Below, in pieces: positions 40,392 through 49,029 of a stretch of 64,000 nt of DNA. The notes below the pieces were generated by a model. The model ran no database searches. It saw only the letters and a program-made list of their open reading frames with translations, and was not told where the DNA came from. This stretch comes from Falsirhodobacter sp. alg1 (GTDB lineage: Bacteria; Pseudomonadota; Alphaproteobacteria; Rhodobacterales; Rhodobacteraceae). The stretch's first letter is position 1; each line of letters starts with the position of its first letter. The stretch lies in NCBI RefSeq assembly GCF_000739715.2, contig NZ_BBJC02000002.1, forward strand, positions 212,731 through 276,730. The letters run 5' to 3'. Both the position numbers and the translations under genes were made by a program.

Positions 40392-40550
40392 ATGTCCGAT
40401 CAAGATACCCCAAAGGCCGTTGCCGAAGTCGTTCATGAAGAGCGGCTGAAAGCGGCGAGTACGGAAGAAGAACGCCAGAAGATCCGTAAGCAAGGGATCG
40501 AACCCATGCTGTGCGAACCCAAGGACGACGGCAAGGAGTGGGACGGCTGA
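40392..40550 (+). CDS. Small conserved-looking charged protein
   Basis: 52-aa hydrophilic protein rich in E and K, with a near-helical stretch (AEVVHEERLKAASTEEERQK). GGAGG at 40382-40386 sets ATG 40392; the frame upstream is not coding-like. No domain recognised. It stands alone between lpdA (divergent) and the membrane-protein gene at 40711. Confidence 0.6.
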   Translation: MSDQDTPKAVAEVVHEERLKAASTEEERQKIRKQGIEPMLCEPKDDGKEWDG

Positions 40551-40710
40551 CCGCACAGCCTCTCGCATCGATACGAGCCCTTAGGTGATTTTGGCATAAC
40601 CATGTGACAGGAGGATACCTGTGCCATATCGTCGCCTCCCGTCCCCATCATACCTATGATTGTATAACTCCAACCTCTGCTGACCTTCATTGCCAGACGA
40701 AAGGCCTTTC

Positions 40711-41967
40711 ATGGGCAACACCTCCCTGCGATCGGGCGATCGCTATGCACGCGAGCTCGAGCGGCACTTGGTATGGCTGGAAACATTCACGTCCACCGCT
40801 CTGGGTGTTCTGTCAGCAGCATCGGGGATCTATACGTACCTAGGGGTCCGAACCCTTCTGGACAGCACCGGAGCCTTTACCACGGTAGCGGCATTGGCCT
40901 ACTCGATTGCCGTGTCTGTAGGGATCTTTGTATTCTGGTCCTACATGATGAAGCTGCTGCCGGCTGTGCGCAGTGCTGCTTCACGCGGGGGGTTGCTGCT
41001 GACCATGGCATTGGGCTGCGTCGCTATCGTTGCAATGTCTTCTTGGCTGAACGCTGCCGCCTTGGCCGGCTCTGCCGCAGTAGAGCAGCATATGGCCACC
41101 ACGACGCAGGATTATCAGGCCGCGTTGGAGCGTGCCAATTCCAATGCCGTGGCAGGGCAATCCCTGTCGCGGGATGTGGCGCGTGTGCGCCAAAGCTTTA
41201 CCGACCTTTCAGAGCAGGAGGAGGGTGGCAATCTTTCAGGCTTCGCAGGCCAGGGGGCCGTTTTTCGTGTGCTGACCCAAAAGGGAGCCGAATTGCAGGC
41301 ACTGGAAGACCAGATCGCCGCAACGGCAGATCCGATTGCCGCAGCGTTTGCCCAAGGGAACGCCATCCTGAGCCGCATGCGCAGCCTTGGCGTTGAACCG
41401 GGGGCGATAGAGGGCCGTACCGTGCGTTTCTCCGAAGAGGCGGTGAATTTGTCCGGGTTGATTGCACAGCTGCGCCAGTTGAACCCTGCCCCGTTGGTGA
41501 TGCGTGCCGCGCAGGACCTGTCGGATGCCGTTGTCCTGCCGGAACTGGACGGGATTACCGATGCAATCCGGACCGGTCAGTCCAGCACCATCCGGTCTGT
41601 CCTGTCACTGGTGGATCAACGTGCCCAGACTTTGGCGCAGGCAGCGGCCGAGGTTATCGCACTGCCCGCCCCGGATGAGGCTGTCTATACCCCCATATCT
41701 GCGGCAGATGCCGTCATTCTATATGCCGGCAACTTCGTACCTGCTTGGGCAGGGGCAATTGCCATTGATCTGTTGCCCGCCGTTCTGGTTTTTATCCTGA
41801 TGGTCACACAGGCGGCCATTCGCAGCGGCCGAGGTGAAACGGTGAGCGATGACAGCATGACCGTGGGTGAACTACGGGCGGCCCTTGCAGCAGCCGATCT
41901 GTTACGCGAACCCTCCCCTGACCTGCGGGAGGATCCGCCCCCCGCATTGATCCGGCAGGCGGATTGA
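40711..41967 (+). CDS. Four-TM membrane protein with long periplasmic helical domain
   Basis: 418-aa protein, function unknown. Three hydrophobic segments in the first ~125 residues (LETFTSTALGVLSAASGIY; AYSIAVSVGIFVFWSYM; LLLTMALGCVAIVAMSS), then about 230 residues predicted as mostly helical and possibly coiled coil (heptad-like A/L/Q patterns, ELQALEDQIAATAD), then a fourth membrane segment (IAIDLLPAVLVFILMV) and an acidic tail. It resembles an envelope scaffold rather than a transporter. Start at ATG 40711 after AAAGG. Its stop overlaps the start region of the next gene, so the two form a unit. Confidence 0.68.
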   Translation: MGNTSLRSGDRYARELERHLVWLETFTSTALGVLSAASGIYTYLGVRTLLDSTGAFTTVAALAYSIAVSVGIFVFWSYMMKLLPAVRSAASRGGLLLTMALGCVAIVAMSSWLNAAALAGSAAVEQHMATTTQDYQAALERANSNAVAGQSLSRDVARVRQSFTDLSEQEEGGNLSGFAGQGAVFRVLTQKGAELQALEDQIAATADPIAAAFAQGNAILSRMRSLGVEPGAIEGRTVRFSEEAVNLSGLIAQLRQLNPAPLVMRAAQDLSDAVVLPELDGITDAIRTGQSSTIRSVLSLVDQRAQTLAQAAAEVIALPAPDEAVYTPISAADAVILYAGNFVPAWAGAIAIDLLPAVLVFILMVTQAAIRSGRGETVSDDSMTVGELRAALAAADLLREPSPDLREDPPPALIRQAD

Positions 41968-41969
41968 CA

Positions 41970-42686
41970 GTGGCACGGCTTGCTTCGGCCCAAGGTGCGA
42001 TCCGCGCCATACTGATAACCCAGATCGCCCTTGGCTTCGTCCTGATCGGTCTGGATCTGCGAAATACACCGGCGGGCGATGCACCCGGCATGTTCGCGCC
42101 GCCCGCGCAGGGGCCAAGCGTACGCCCCTATCGCCCGGACATGCGCCCCGGCTCTCCCGGCACACCTGCGATGCGGCCTATGCCCGACCGGCTGGCATTC
42201 GAAATAGAGGGCGAAAATCTAAACATCACGGGCCAGATCGCTGCAGGGGATGCGGATCGGTTTGCCGCATGGTTGCAGGAAAACAGGCCCGACATTACCG
42301 GGATCAGCCTGGACAGCTCTGGCGGTTCGGTCAGCGATGCCCTAGCCATCGGTCGTACCATCCGCGCCGCAGGATACACCACGCTTGTATCCGATGGGGC
42401 CGTCTGCATGTCCGCATGCCCCTACATCCTGGCGGCAGGCACCGAACGTCAGGTCACCGAGGGCGGGATCGTCGGAGTCCACCAGCATTATTTCGGGGAA
42501 AACACCATTCTGCCCGCGTTCATGGCGGTCAAGGATGTGCAGCGCGGTCAGGCCGCTGTGATTGATTATCTGACAGAGATGGGCGTCGATCTCAGGATCA
42601 TGAGCTATGCCCTGCGCACCCCGCCGGAAGAAATCAATGTGCTTTCCCCCGACTTGATGGCCGAACTCAACCTGACCACGGTATAG
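41970..42686 (+). CDS. Periplasmic ClpP-fold protein (COG3904-like), possible serine peptidase
   Basis: 238-aa protein with one N-terminal membrane segment (IRAILITQIALGFVLIGL) and a Pro-rich linker (residues ~35-70), then a ClpP/crotonase-like domain: TGISLDSSGGSVSDALAIGR, a strand, SDGAVCMSACPYILAAGTE and GGIVGVHQHYF. The serine in SACPY aligns with the ClpP nucleophile region and the histidine in VHQHY may complete a dyad. Start is GTG 41970 or TTG 41964; both sit on the stop of the preceding membrane-protein gene. Peptidase activity is inference. Confidence 0.72.
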   Translation: MARLASAQGAIRAILITQIALGFVLIGLDLRNTPAGDAPGMFAPPAQGPSVRPYRPDMRPGSPGTPAMRPMPDRLAFEIEGENLNITGQIAAGDADRFAAWLQENRPDITGISLDSSGGSVSDALAIGRTIRAAGYTTLVSDGAVCMSACPYILAAGTERQVTEGGIVGVHQHYFGENTILPAFMAVKDVQRGQAAVIDYLTEMGVDLRIMSYALRTPPEEINVLSPDLMAELNLTTV

Positions 42687-42695
42687 ACGGCATCC

Positions 42696-44168
42696 CTATG
42701 CCAGCCTGTGATATTCGACAACTCTGGCACGGCTGACCGAGAGCTCGGCAATATCGGCCTCAAGAAGCCGTAGACAGATACGCCGACCAAAGGCATTGAA
42801 CAGCCAGCGACCGCCCCCCAGAGGTACAAGCGTAACCGGGGTTTGCATGGGGCCACTCCCCCAGAACAACTGCTCTCCTTTGATGCGGAATATGGCGCCT
42901 TCATGCATCCACAAACCGTCCAGCCGGCCCGACGCGGGTTCCGCCCGGGCCGGGTACAAACGGGCGGGAACATGCCCGACAGTACCCTCCAGCACCCCGT
43001 CCACAACACATAGCGAGACCTGCGATTGAGGCGCACGGGAATAGACCCCACCATTACCATCTCCATAAAGGCATTCCTCCGCATCGCGCAGGATTATGCT
43101 GTCAGGTCTGACCTCTGCCCAAAGGTTTCCGCTTTTGGTTACATAATGGCCCGGCGGTGCCCAATCCTGCGCTGGAATATCCTGACAGATATGGCCAACC
43201 AAAGATGCCATCGTCTTTTCGGCCATATCACCCGCTGCGGCATCATCACGGTTCGACAGGACCACAATGCCGATCCGGTGCTCGGGCCAGATGATGAAGG
43301 AAGAGCGATAGCCGGATTGGGCCCCGCCATGACCGGTCATCAGCCGCCCGCCCATATCAAAACTGCGCAGCCCCAGCCCGTAGCCTGTAGGCGTTCCATC
43401 CAAGAGGGGCACGGGTGCCTGGAGGGTCGCCAGGCTATCCCGCCCCATCAGGTCCATCAGCCATTTCACCAGATCGCGGGCGGAGCCGCTCAGGGATCCG
43501 GCAGCGGACAGGTGCATCCCCTGTCCCCCAATGATCCAGCCATCCGGTGCAGGCACATATCCCGTTGCCAGATAGGGCACCGGATCGCTCCACATTTCGG
43601 ATGCATGCATTCCCGTCCCCAGACGGGCGGCCGTTTGTGCAACATGGTCGGCAAATACGGCCCCACGGGCCTTCAGCCCAGCCTCGACCAAGCGGTAACC
43701 TGCATTGGAATAAGCAACTTCGGTGCCTACAGGCGCGTTGAGCCTTGGAATCGCGCCGCTCCAGCGCAGCAATTCATCAGGCGTTGTGACTTCACCTGCA
43801 CTGATGCCTGCCAGTGTCAGAAGATCTCGGGTATCCGGCAACCCGCCCTGCATCGACAGGGCCTGACGGATCGTGACAGCACCCGGCACAGGATGCATAT
43901 CCGGCAAAAGCTGCTGCAGCGGGGTGTCCAGAGGCAGATCCTGCCCCAGCACGAAGTCCGCAAAGACATGTTTGGTGACCGAAGCCCACCGCGCCACCGT
44001 ATCAACATTGAACGGGCCGTTCTGACCCAGATTGGCCACGCCCCGACCTTCGGAGAACCGGATTCCATTGCAGTCAAACCCCGCAATCACACCACCGGGA
44101 TCATTCTGGCTCCACCCTTCGAGCAGCGTCCGGGCCTGCCTTGCAGCGGTGTTCCAATCCAGTTCCAT
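42696..44168 (-). CDS. Serine hydrolase, class C beta-lactamase/DmpD-like
   Basis: 490-aa penicillin-binding-fold hydrolase (peptidase family S12). Active-site serine-lysine in ASVTKHVF, tyrosine in YSNAGYRL, and a late HGGAQSGYRSSF segment as the third motif. The ~150-residue C-terminal extension with beta-rich repeats matches D-aminopeptidase (DmpD) type proteins. No signal peptide, so cytoplasmic. Start at 44168 after AAGGA; the frame goes on to 44228. D-amino-acid peptide or ester hydrolysis is likely; substrate unknown. Confidence 0.8.
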   Translation of the reverse strand: MELDWNTAARQARTLLEGWSQNDPGGVIAGFDCNGIRFSEGRGVANLGQNGPFNVDTVARWASVTKHVFADFVLGQDLPLDTPLQQLLPDMHPVPGAVTIRQALSMQGGLPDTRDLLTLAGISAGEVTTPDELLRWSGAIPRLNAPVGTEVAYSNAGYRLVEAGLKARGAVFADHVAQTAARLGTGMHASEMWSDPVPYLATGYVPAPDGWIIGGQGMHLSAAGSLSGSARDLVKWLMDLMGRDSLATLQAPVPLLDGTPTGYGLGLRSFDMGGRLMTGHGGAQSGYRSSFIIWPEHRIGIVVLSNRDDAAAGDMAEKTMASLVGHICQDIPAQDWAPPGHYVTKSGNLWAEVRPDSIILRDAEECLYGDGNGGVYSRAPQSQVSLCVVDGVLEGTVGHVPARLYPARAEPASGRLDGLWMHEGAIFRIKGEQLFWGSGPMQTPVTLVPLGGGRWLFNAFGRRICLRLLEADIAELSVSRARVVEYHRLA

Positions 44169-44240
44169 CGGGGCATCCTTTCGATTGATGTACCGCTTAT
44201 AGAACACCGTTCCACAAGCGAAAGGCATTGATCCGGAATG

Positions 44241-44268
44241 AAAACGGCCCGCCAGATATGGCGGGCCG
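44241..44268 (-). terminator. Intrinsic terminator after the 50-aa gene
   Basis: Perfect 9-bp stem CGGCCCGCC/GGCGGGCCG with a six-base loop; on the minus strand it is followed by UUUU. It ends the leftward transcript of the small gene at 44279. Confidence 0.75.
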
Positions 44269-44278
44269 CTTCAACAGG

Positions 44279-44431
44279 TCAGTAGTTCGCGGGCGGATCA
44301 CTTGCCGGGAAGGATTCGTCGGATTCCTCGTCGACTTTCTTCCAGTCCTTGGGCGGATTTTTCATCTCTTCCGTACCGGCGGGGCGGACATCTTCGTGAT
44401 CTGTGCGTTTATCGTTTTTGTCGTCAGCCAT
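44279..44431 (-). CDS. Small acidic protein with C-terminal SDPPAN motif
   Basis: 50-aa hydrophilic protein, not previously listed among longer frames. GGAGG sits at the right spacing before the ATG and a terminator follows the stop. The C-terminal DESFPASDPPANY matches a short motif repeated in many small bacterial proteins, whose function is not known to me. It sits between the HNH gene and the serine hydrolase on the same strand. Confidence 0.75.
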   Translation of the reverse strand: MADDKNDKRTDHEDVRPAGTEEMKNPPKDWKKVDEESDESFPASDPPANY

Positions 44432-44489
44432 GTTGGCCTCCTCATAACGTCAGGTGACAGATCAACGCGGGAAATCGGCCCGAGTTCCC

Positions 44490-44792
44490 TTATCGTTTGC
44501 GCCGTGTTCCTCCCGGCACCCGGGAAAGAAAACCCGGTGGCCGGCGGTTGACCCAAGCAGCAAAAGCAGCAATGCGCAGGTGCATGCGCAGGGCAGCGAT
44601 CGTGTTGAAATTGCGCGCCAGTTCGACCTCGGACAAGGCCGCATGTATCTCTTTATGGCAGATGTGGTGCAACAGCACGGTCGGCCCCTTCGCCCCGCCC
44701 TTCAGGCGCGGGATCAGGTGGTGCAGACTTTGCGGCACATCCGGCGGGATCGGTCGATCACACAACGGGCAGATCGGATCGGTTTCTGTCAT
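44490..44792 (-). CDS. HNH-nuclease-like protein
   Basis: 100-aa protein with CPLCDRP as zinc CxxC, HHLIPRLKGG as the first HNH histidine pair and LHHICHKEIH as the last. The middle asparagine of HNH is not obvious (the segment reads GPTVLL), so activity is uncertain. Start at 44792 (MTETDPICPLC); a longer frame to 44888 passes through a terminator. Small stand-alone HNH proteins of this type occur in alphaproteobacteria. The C-terminus is basic. Confidence 0.72.
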   Translation of the reverse strand: MTETDPICPLCDRPIPPDVPQSLHHLIPRLKGGAKGPTVLLHHICHKEIHAALSEVELARNFNTIAALRMHLRIAAFAAWVNRRPPGFLSRVPGGTRRKR

Positions 44793-44859
44793 CCCCAGAA
44801 CATAGGATCGGCGCGGTATTTTCCCAATGATAACGAGGGGAGTAACGGCTTTTTTCATG

Positions 44860-44889
44860 AAAATGGCGGGGACAAATGCCCCCGCCATT
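44860..44889 (-). terminator. Intrinsic terminator of the sugar-acid operon
   Basis: Ten-bp stem AATGGCGGGG (44862-44871) / CCCCGCCATT (44880-44889); read leftward it is followed by UUUU. It lies 27 bases past the last gene of the dehydratase-RraA-dehydrogenase operon. Confidence 0.75.
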
Positions 44890-44916
44890 CGATATTCAGA
44901 CAGACTTATGTGGCAA

Positions 44917-46431
44917 TCAGGCCAGATCGCCTGTCAGCAATGCTTCGGGCAGGTTCTGGAACGAAACCGGACGCAGGAAGCGGCGGATCGACAGGGTACC
45001 GACACTGGTCGCACCGAAGTTGGTGCTGGCAGGGTACGGACCGCCGTGAACCATGCTGTCCACAACCTCGACCCCGGTCGGGAAACCGTTCACGAGGATA
45101 CGACCTGCCTTGCGCTCCAGCACAGGCATCAGCTTGCTGGCAGCTTCGGTATCACCGTCATCCATCAGGACAGTGATCGTCAGCTGGCCTTCAAGGCCCT
45201 TTGCCAGACGCACCATATCGTCGGTGCCCTTCACGCGGACGACCAGACCGAGCGGGCCGAACACTTCTTCAGCCAGTGTATGGTCTTCAAGGAACGCCGA
45301 TGCCGAAACCTCATAAAGGTTCGGGCCTGCTTCGCGCCCCGAGGATTCCGATGTCATTACCGGACGCACGGAATTTCGGCTGTCAAAACGGGCCTTGCCG
45401 TCCTGATACGCCTTGGCGATGCCATCCGTCAGCATGACCTGATTGGCCGCAGCCTTCAGCGCCGTCGAGGCTGCCTCGACAAAGCCGTCACCTTCGGCAC
45501 CTTCGGGCACAACAGCGATCCCCGGATTGGTACAGAACTGGCCTGCCCCCATCAGCAGCGACCCTGCCCAGCCTTCACCCATCGTGGTGCCGCGCGCGGT
45601 CAGCGCCTCGGGCAGAACGAACATCGGGTTGACGGACCCCAGTTCGCCAAAGAACGGAATAGGCTCGGGGCGTTGTGCGCACAGATCGAACAAAGCGCGA
45701 CCACCGCCCAGACTGCCCGTAAAGCCGACGGCCTTGATCAGCGGGTGCTGGACCAATGCGGTACCGACATCGCGGCGTCCGCCCTGGATCAGGCTGAATA
45801 CACCTTTGGGCATGCCGGTTTTTTCGATTGCGGCATGGATGGCTTCGGCGATGATCTCGCCCGTGCCGGGGTGTGCGGAGTGGCCCTTGACCACAACCGG
45901 GCAACCCGCCGCCAGTGCTGCCGCCGTATCACCACCTGCGGTGGAGAATGCGAGCGGGAAGTTCGACGCACCGAAGACCGCAACCGGGCCGATCGGACGC
46001 TGGATCACACGGATTTCAGGGCGTGCTGCCGGTTTGCGATCGGGCTGGGCCGCATCCGTGCGGCGGTCCAGATATTCACCCTTACGGATATGGTCGGCGA
46101 ACAGGCGCAGCTGGCCGGTGGTACGGCCACGCTCGCCCTGCAGGCGACCCGTGGGCAGACCTGTTTCTTCTGTGCCGATCTGGGTGATCGCATCGGCGCG
46201 GGCCTCGATCTCGTCCGCGATAACCTCGAGAAACTCGGCGCGCTTTTCACGCGGCAGGTAGCCATAGGTCCAGAACGCTTCTTCGGCAGCCTCGGCGGCG
46301 CGGTTGACCAGATCGACCGTGCCTACCGAAAACTTATGCGCCTCGCCCGTGGCGGGTTCGGATGAAAAAGTGGAATCGGTGCCAACCCATTCACCAGCAA
46401 TCAGGTGTTTGCCATGCGGGGTAAAAGTCAT
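44917..46431 (-). CDS. 2,5-dioxovalerate (alpha-ketoglutarate semialdehyde) dehydrogenase
   Basis: Aldehyde dehydrogenase of 504 aa, NADP-type branch with FGASNFPLAFSTAGGDTAAALAAGCPVVVKGHSAHP, FTGSLGGGRALF, catalytic Glu in FFGELGSVNP and Cys in GAGQFCTNPG. Matches alpha-ketoglutarate semialdehyde dehydrogenases that give 2-oxoglutarate as the last step of oxidative pentose or uronate pathways. Start at 46431; RraA-like gene ends ten bases upstream. Last gene of a three-gene leftward operon followed by a terminator. Confidence 0.88.
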   Translation of the reverse strand: MTFTPHGKHLIAGEWVGTDSTFSSEPATGEAHKFSVGTVDLVNRAAEAAEEAFWTYGYLPREKRAEFLEVIADEIEARADAITQIGTEETGLPTGRLQGERGRTTGQLRLFADHIRKGEYLDRRTDAAQPDRKPAARPEIRVIQRPIGPVAVFGASNFPLAFSTAGGDTAAALAAGCPVVVKGHSAHPGTGEIIAEAIHAAIEKTGMPKGVFSLIQGGRRDVGTALVQHPLIKAVGFTGSLGGGRALFDLCAQRPEPIPFFGELGSVNPMFVLPEALTARGTTMGEGWAGSLLMGAGQFCTNPGIAVVPEGAEGDGFVEAASTALKAAANQVMLTDGIAKAYQDGKARFDSRNSVRPVMTSESSGREAGPNLYEVSASAFLEDHTLAEEVFGPLGLVVRVKGTDDMVRLAKGLEGQLTITVLMDDGDTEAASKLMPVLERKAGRILVNGFPTGVEVVDSMVHGGPYPASTNFGATSVGTLSIRRFLRPVSFQNLPEALLTGDLA

Positions 46432-46441
46432 CGTCGTCTCC

Positions 46442-47152
46442 TTATCGTCCGTTTGTCTTCCGCCATTCGGCGAATAGCGAAAGGTTTGCTTCGTCTGTTG
46501 CGGGATACAGGCCGATGATGGTGTGGCCGGCATTCACACGCTCCAGCACGAAATCTTCGTAGGCTGTCATCTCGACTGCCTCGTCCGCGATTTCATCCGC
46601 GATTTCGGCAGGGATCACGATGACGCTGTCATCATCACCAACGACGATATCGCCCGGAAAGACAGCGACGTCGCCGCAGCCGATCGGCACGTTAATGTCG
46701 ATGGCCTCATGCAAGGTCAGGTTTGTGGGGCTGGACGGGCGCGAGTGGTAGGACGCGAAATCCAGCTTCGCGATGTTCATCGCATCGCGCAGACCGCCAT
46801 CGGTCACGACACCTTCGGCGCCACGCTTCATAAGACGGGTGATCAGAATGTCACCTGCCGATGCCGCGCGCGGGTCCTTGCGGCTATCCATGACCAGAAC
46901 ATGGCCTTCGGGGCAGGTTTCCATCGCCACACGCTGGGGGTGCTTCGGATCGCGGAAGATCGTCATCGGGTTGCGGTCTTCACGGGCGGGCATGTAGCGC
47001 AGGGTAAAGGCCGGACCGACCATGTTCTTGCCACGCGGGGTCAGCGGGCGCACATCCTGGATCGTCTGGGTGCGCAGGCCACGCTTGTACAGGGCCGAAC
47101 ACAGTGTTGCGACCGATACACCCATCAGTTTGTCACGGGTTTCAGATTTCAT
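46442..47152 (-). CDS. RraA-family protein (aldolase/hydrolase-like) in a sugar-acid operon
   Basis: 236-aa RraA/HMG-aldolase-like protein. Family marks: VGPAFTLRY, DGGLRD (Arg and Asp of the metal-pyruvate site), and DIVVGDDDSVIVIPAEIADEI. RraA proteins were named RNase E regulators but many act as 4-hydroxy-4-methyl-2-oxoglutarate-type aldolases. Placed between an arabonate-type dehydratase and a ketoglutarate-semialdehyde dehydrogenase, it may act on the 2-keto-3-deoxy acid. In the usual pathway this slot is taken by a DHDPS-type dehydratase, which is missing. Gaps of nine and ten bases to the neighbours. Confidence 0.8.
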   Translation of the reverse strand: MKSETRDKLMGVSVATLCSALYKRGLRTQTIQDVRPLTPRGKNMVGPAFTLRYMPAREDRNPMTIFRDPKHPQRVAMETCPEGHVLVMDSRKDPRAASAGDILITRLMKRGAEGVVTDGGLRDAMNIAKLDFASYHSRPSSPTNLTLHEAIDINVPIGCGDVAVFPGDIVVGDDDSVIVIPAEIADEIADEAVEMTAYEDFVLERVNAGHTIIGLYPATDEANLSLFAEWRKTNGR

Positions 47153-47161
47153 AACAGTACC

Positions 47162-48892
47162 TCAGTTAATGACCGGCTCGGCGACTTTTGCGCCGAAACC
47201 GGTGGTCAGGAAGTCGAAGTCGCAGCCCTTGTCGGCCTGTTCGATGTGCTTGGAGAACATGTAACCGTAGCCGCGTTCGTAATGCGGTTCGGGTGCAGTC
47301 CATGCGGCACGGCGGGCCTCCAGTTCCGCCGCATCCACAACCATGTTCAGGCTGCGTGCGGGGATATCTAGCTCCACCATATCGCCCGTTTTCAGCAGGG
47401 CAAGCGGCCCGCCGATAAACGCTTCGGGCGATACGTGCAGCACGCATGCGCCGAAAGAAGTGCCCGACATCCGCGCATCTGAAATACGCACCATATCGCG
47501 CAGGCCCTGTTTCAACAGGGCCTTGGGCATTGGAATCATTCCCCACTCCGGCATCCCCGGTCCACCCTGCGGCCCTGCATTGCGCAGAACCAGCACGGTA
47601 TCGGGGGTCAGCGGATAATCGGGATCGTCGATGATTTTCTTGAGTTTGGGGTACCCGTCGGCCACCAATGCAGGGCCGCGGTGCCGATGAAAGGCAGGGT
47701 CACAGGCTGCAGGTTTGATCACCGCACCGTCCGGACACAGGTTCCCCTTCAGGACGGCCAGCGACCCCTCGTGATATACAGGATTGGTCAGCGGGCGGAT
47801 GACATCGTCATTCCAGACCTTCACATCCGCCAGCCCGTCCACCAGAGGTTTGCCCGTTACAGTGATGGCGGTCGGGTCAAGTTTATCACCCAGCTGCTTC
47901 ATCAATGCGCGCAGACCACCGGCGTAGTAGAAATCTTCCATCAGATAGGTGGTGCCGGACGGGCGTATATTGGCAATTACCGGGGTACTGCGGCCGATCC
48001 GGTCCAGATCATCCAGATGCAGATCGACCCCTGCCCGCCGTGCCATCGCAATGACGTGGATGATGGCATTGGTAGAGCAGCCCGTGGCCATGGCAACCGT
48101 CACCGCGTTCTGAACGGCGGCCGGGGTGATGATCCTGTCCGGCGTAAGATCCTCCCAGACCATGTCGACGATACGCCGCCCGCATTGCGTGCTCATCCGT
48201 TGGTGGCCTGCATCCGCAGCAGGAATGGATGAGGCGCCGGGCAGGGTCAGGCCCATCGCATCGGCAATGGCCGTCATCGTGCTGGCCGTGCCCATCGTCA
48301 TGCAATGGCCATAGGATCGTGCGATACCGCCCTCGATCCCTGTCCACTCTTCCTTGCTGATGGTCCCTGCCCGGCGTTCATCCCAATATTTGAACCCGTC
48401 GGTACCGGATCCGAGGTATTTGCCCGCATAGTTTCCGCGCAGCATCGGACCGGCCGGCAGAAACACGAACGGCAGCCCCATGCTGATGGCCCCCATCGTC
48501 AGGCCCGGAGTGGTCTTGTCACAGCCGCCCATCAGGACCGCACCGTCAACCGGGTGGGAGCGGAGCAATTCCTCCACCTCCATCGCCAGCATGTTGCGGT
48601 AGAGCATCGTCGTCGGCTTTACGAAGTTTTCCGAGAGAGAAAGTGCGGGGATTTCCATTGGGAAACCACCTGACTGCAGGATGCCGCGCTTCACCCACTC
48701 CACGCGATCCTTGAAGTGCATGTGGCATGGCTGCGCATCAGACCATGTATTGAGGATGCCGATAATCGGACGACCTTCCCAATCGGCAGGATCATACCCC
48801 ATCTGCATCGTGCGGGAACGATGCCCGAAAGACCGCTGATCATCGGGCAGCATCCACCGTGCCGAACGCAGCTCCTCATATTTTCTGGTCAT
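47162..48892 (-). CDS. IlvD/Edd-family sugar-acid dehydratase (L-arabonate-type)
   Basis: Fe-S dehydratase of 576 aa. Family motifs: LNTWSDAQPCHMHF, VLMGGCDKTTPG with a cluster cysteine, TASTMTAIADAMGLTLPGAS and ATGCSTNAIIHV. The sequence type is that of L-arabonate/D-xylonate dehydratases rather than IlvD or Edd. It forms 2-keto-3-deoxy-pentonate. Start at 48892 with GGAGG just upstream. First gene of the leftward operon; its promoter should lie in the gap with the divergent GntR gene that contains an 18-bp palindrome. Confidence 0.88.
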   Translation of the reverse strand: MTRKYEELRSARWMLPDDQRSFGHRSRTMQMGYDPADWEGRPIIGILNTWSDAQPCHMHFKDRVEWVKRGILQSGGFPMEIPALSLSENFVKPTTMLYRNMLAMEVEELLRSHPVDGAVLMGGCDKTTPGLTMGAISMGLPFVFLPAGPMLRGNYAGKYLGSGTDGFKYWDERRAGTISKEEWTGIEGGIARSYGHCMTMGTASTMTAIADAMGLTLPGASSIPAADAGHQRMSTQCGRRIVDMVWEDLTPDRIITPAAVQNAVTVAMATGCSTNAIIHVIAMARRAGVDLHLDDLDRIGRSTPVIANIRPSGTTYLMEDFYYAGGLRALMKQLGDKLDPTAITVTGKPLVDGLADVKVWNDDVIRPLTNPVYHEGSLAVLKGNLCPDGAVIKPAACDPAFHRHRGPALVADGYPKLKKIIDDPDYPLTPDTVLVLRNAGPQGGPGMPEWGMIPMPKALLKQGLRDMVRISDARMSGTSFGACVLHVSPEAFIGGPLALLKTGDMVELDIPARSLNMVVDAAELEARRAAWTAPEPHYERGYGYMFSKHIEQADKGCDFDFLTTGFGAKVAEPVIN

Positions 48893-48938
48893 GCGTCCTC
48901 CGCGCCAAGTCCATCCCTCCCCAGGATCGCCTTGTGAC

Positions 48939-48956
48939 ACACTAATATATTAGTGT
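48939..48956. promoter_or_regulatory. Perfect 18-bp palindrome, probable GntR operator
   Basis: ACACTAATA/TATTAGTGT is a perfect dyad in the gap between the dehydratase operon and the GntR/FCD regulator. Size and symmetry are those expected of a GntR-family operator, and its AT-rich core stands out from the GC-rich surroundings. It ends one base before an ATG (48958). Confidence 0.75.
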
Positions 48957-49029
48957 TATGGACACTACAACTGAAAAACCGTATGCATATCCCATTGCCG
49001 TTGCTGCGGCGTTCCGCCCGAGATACCAG

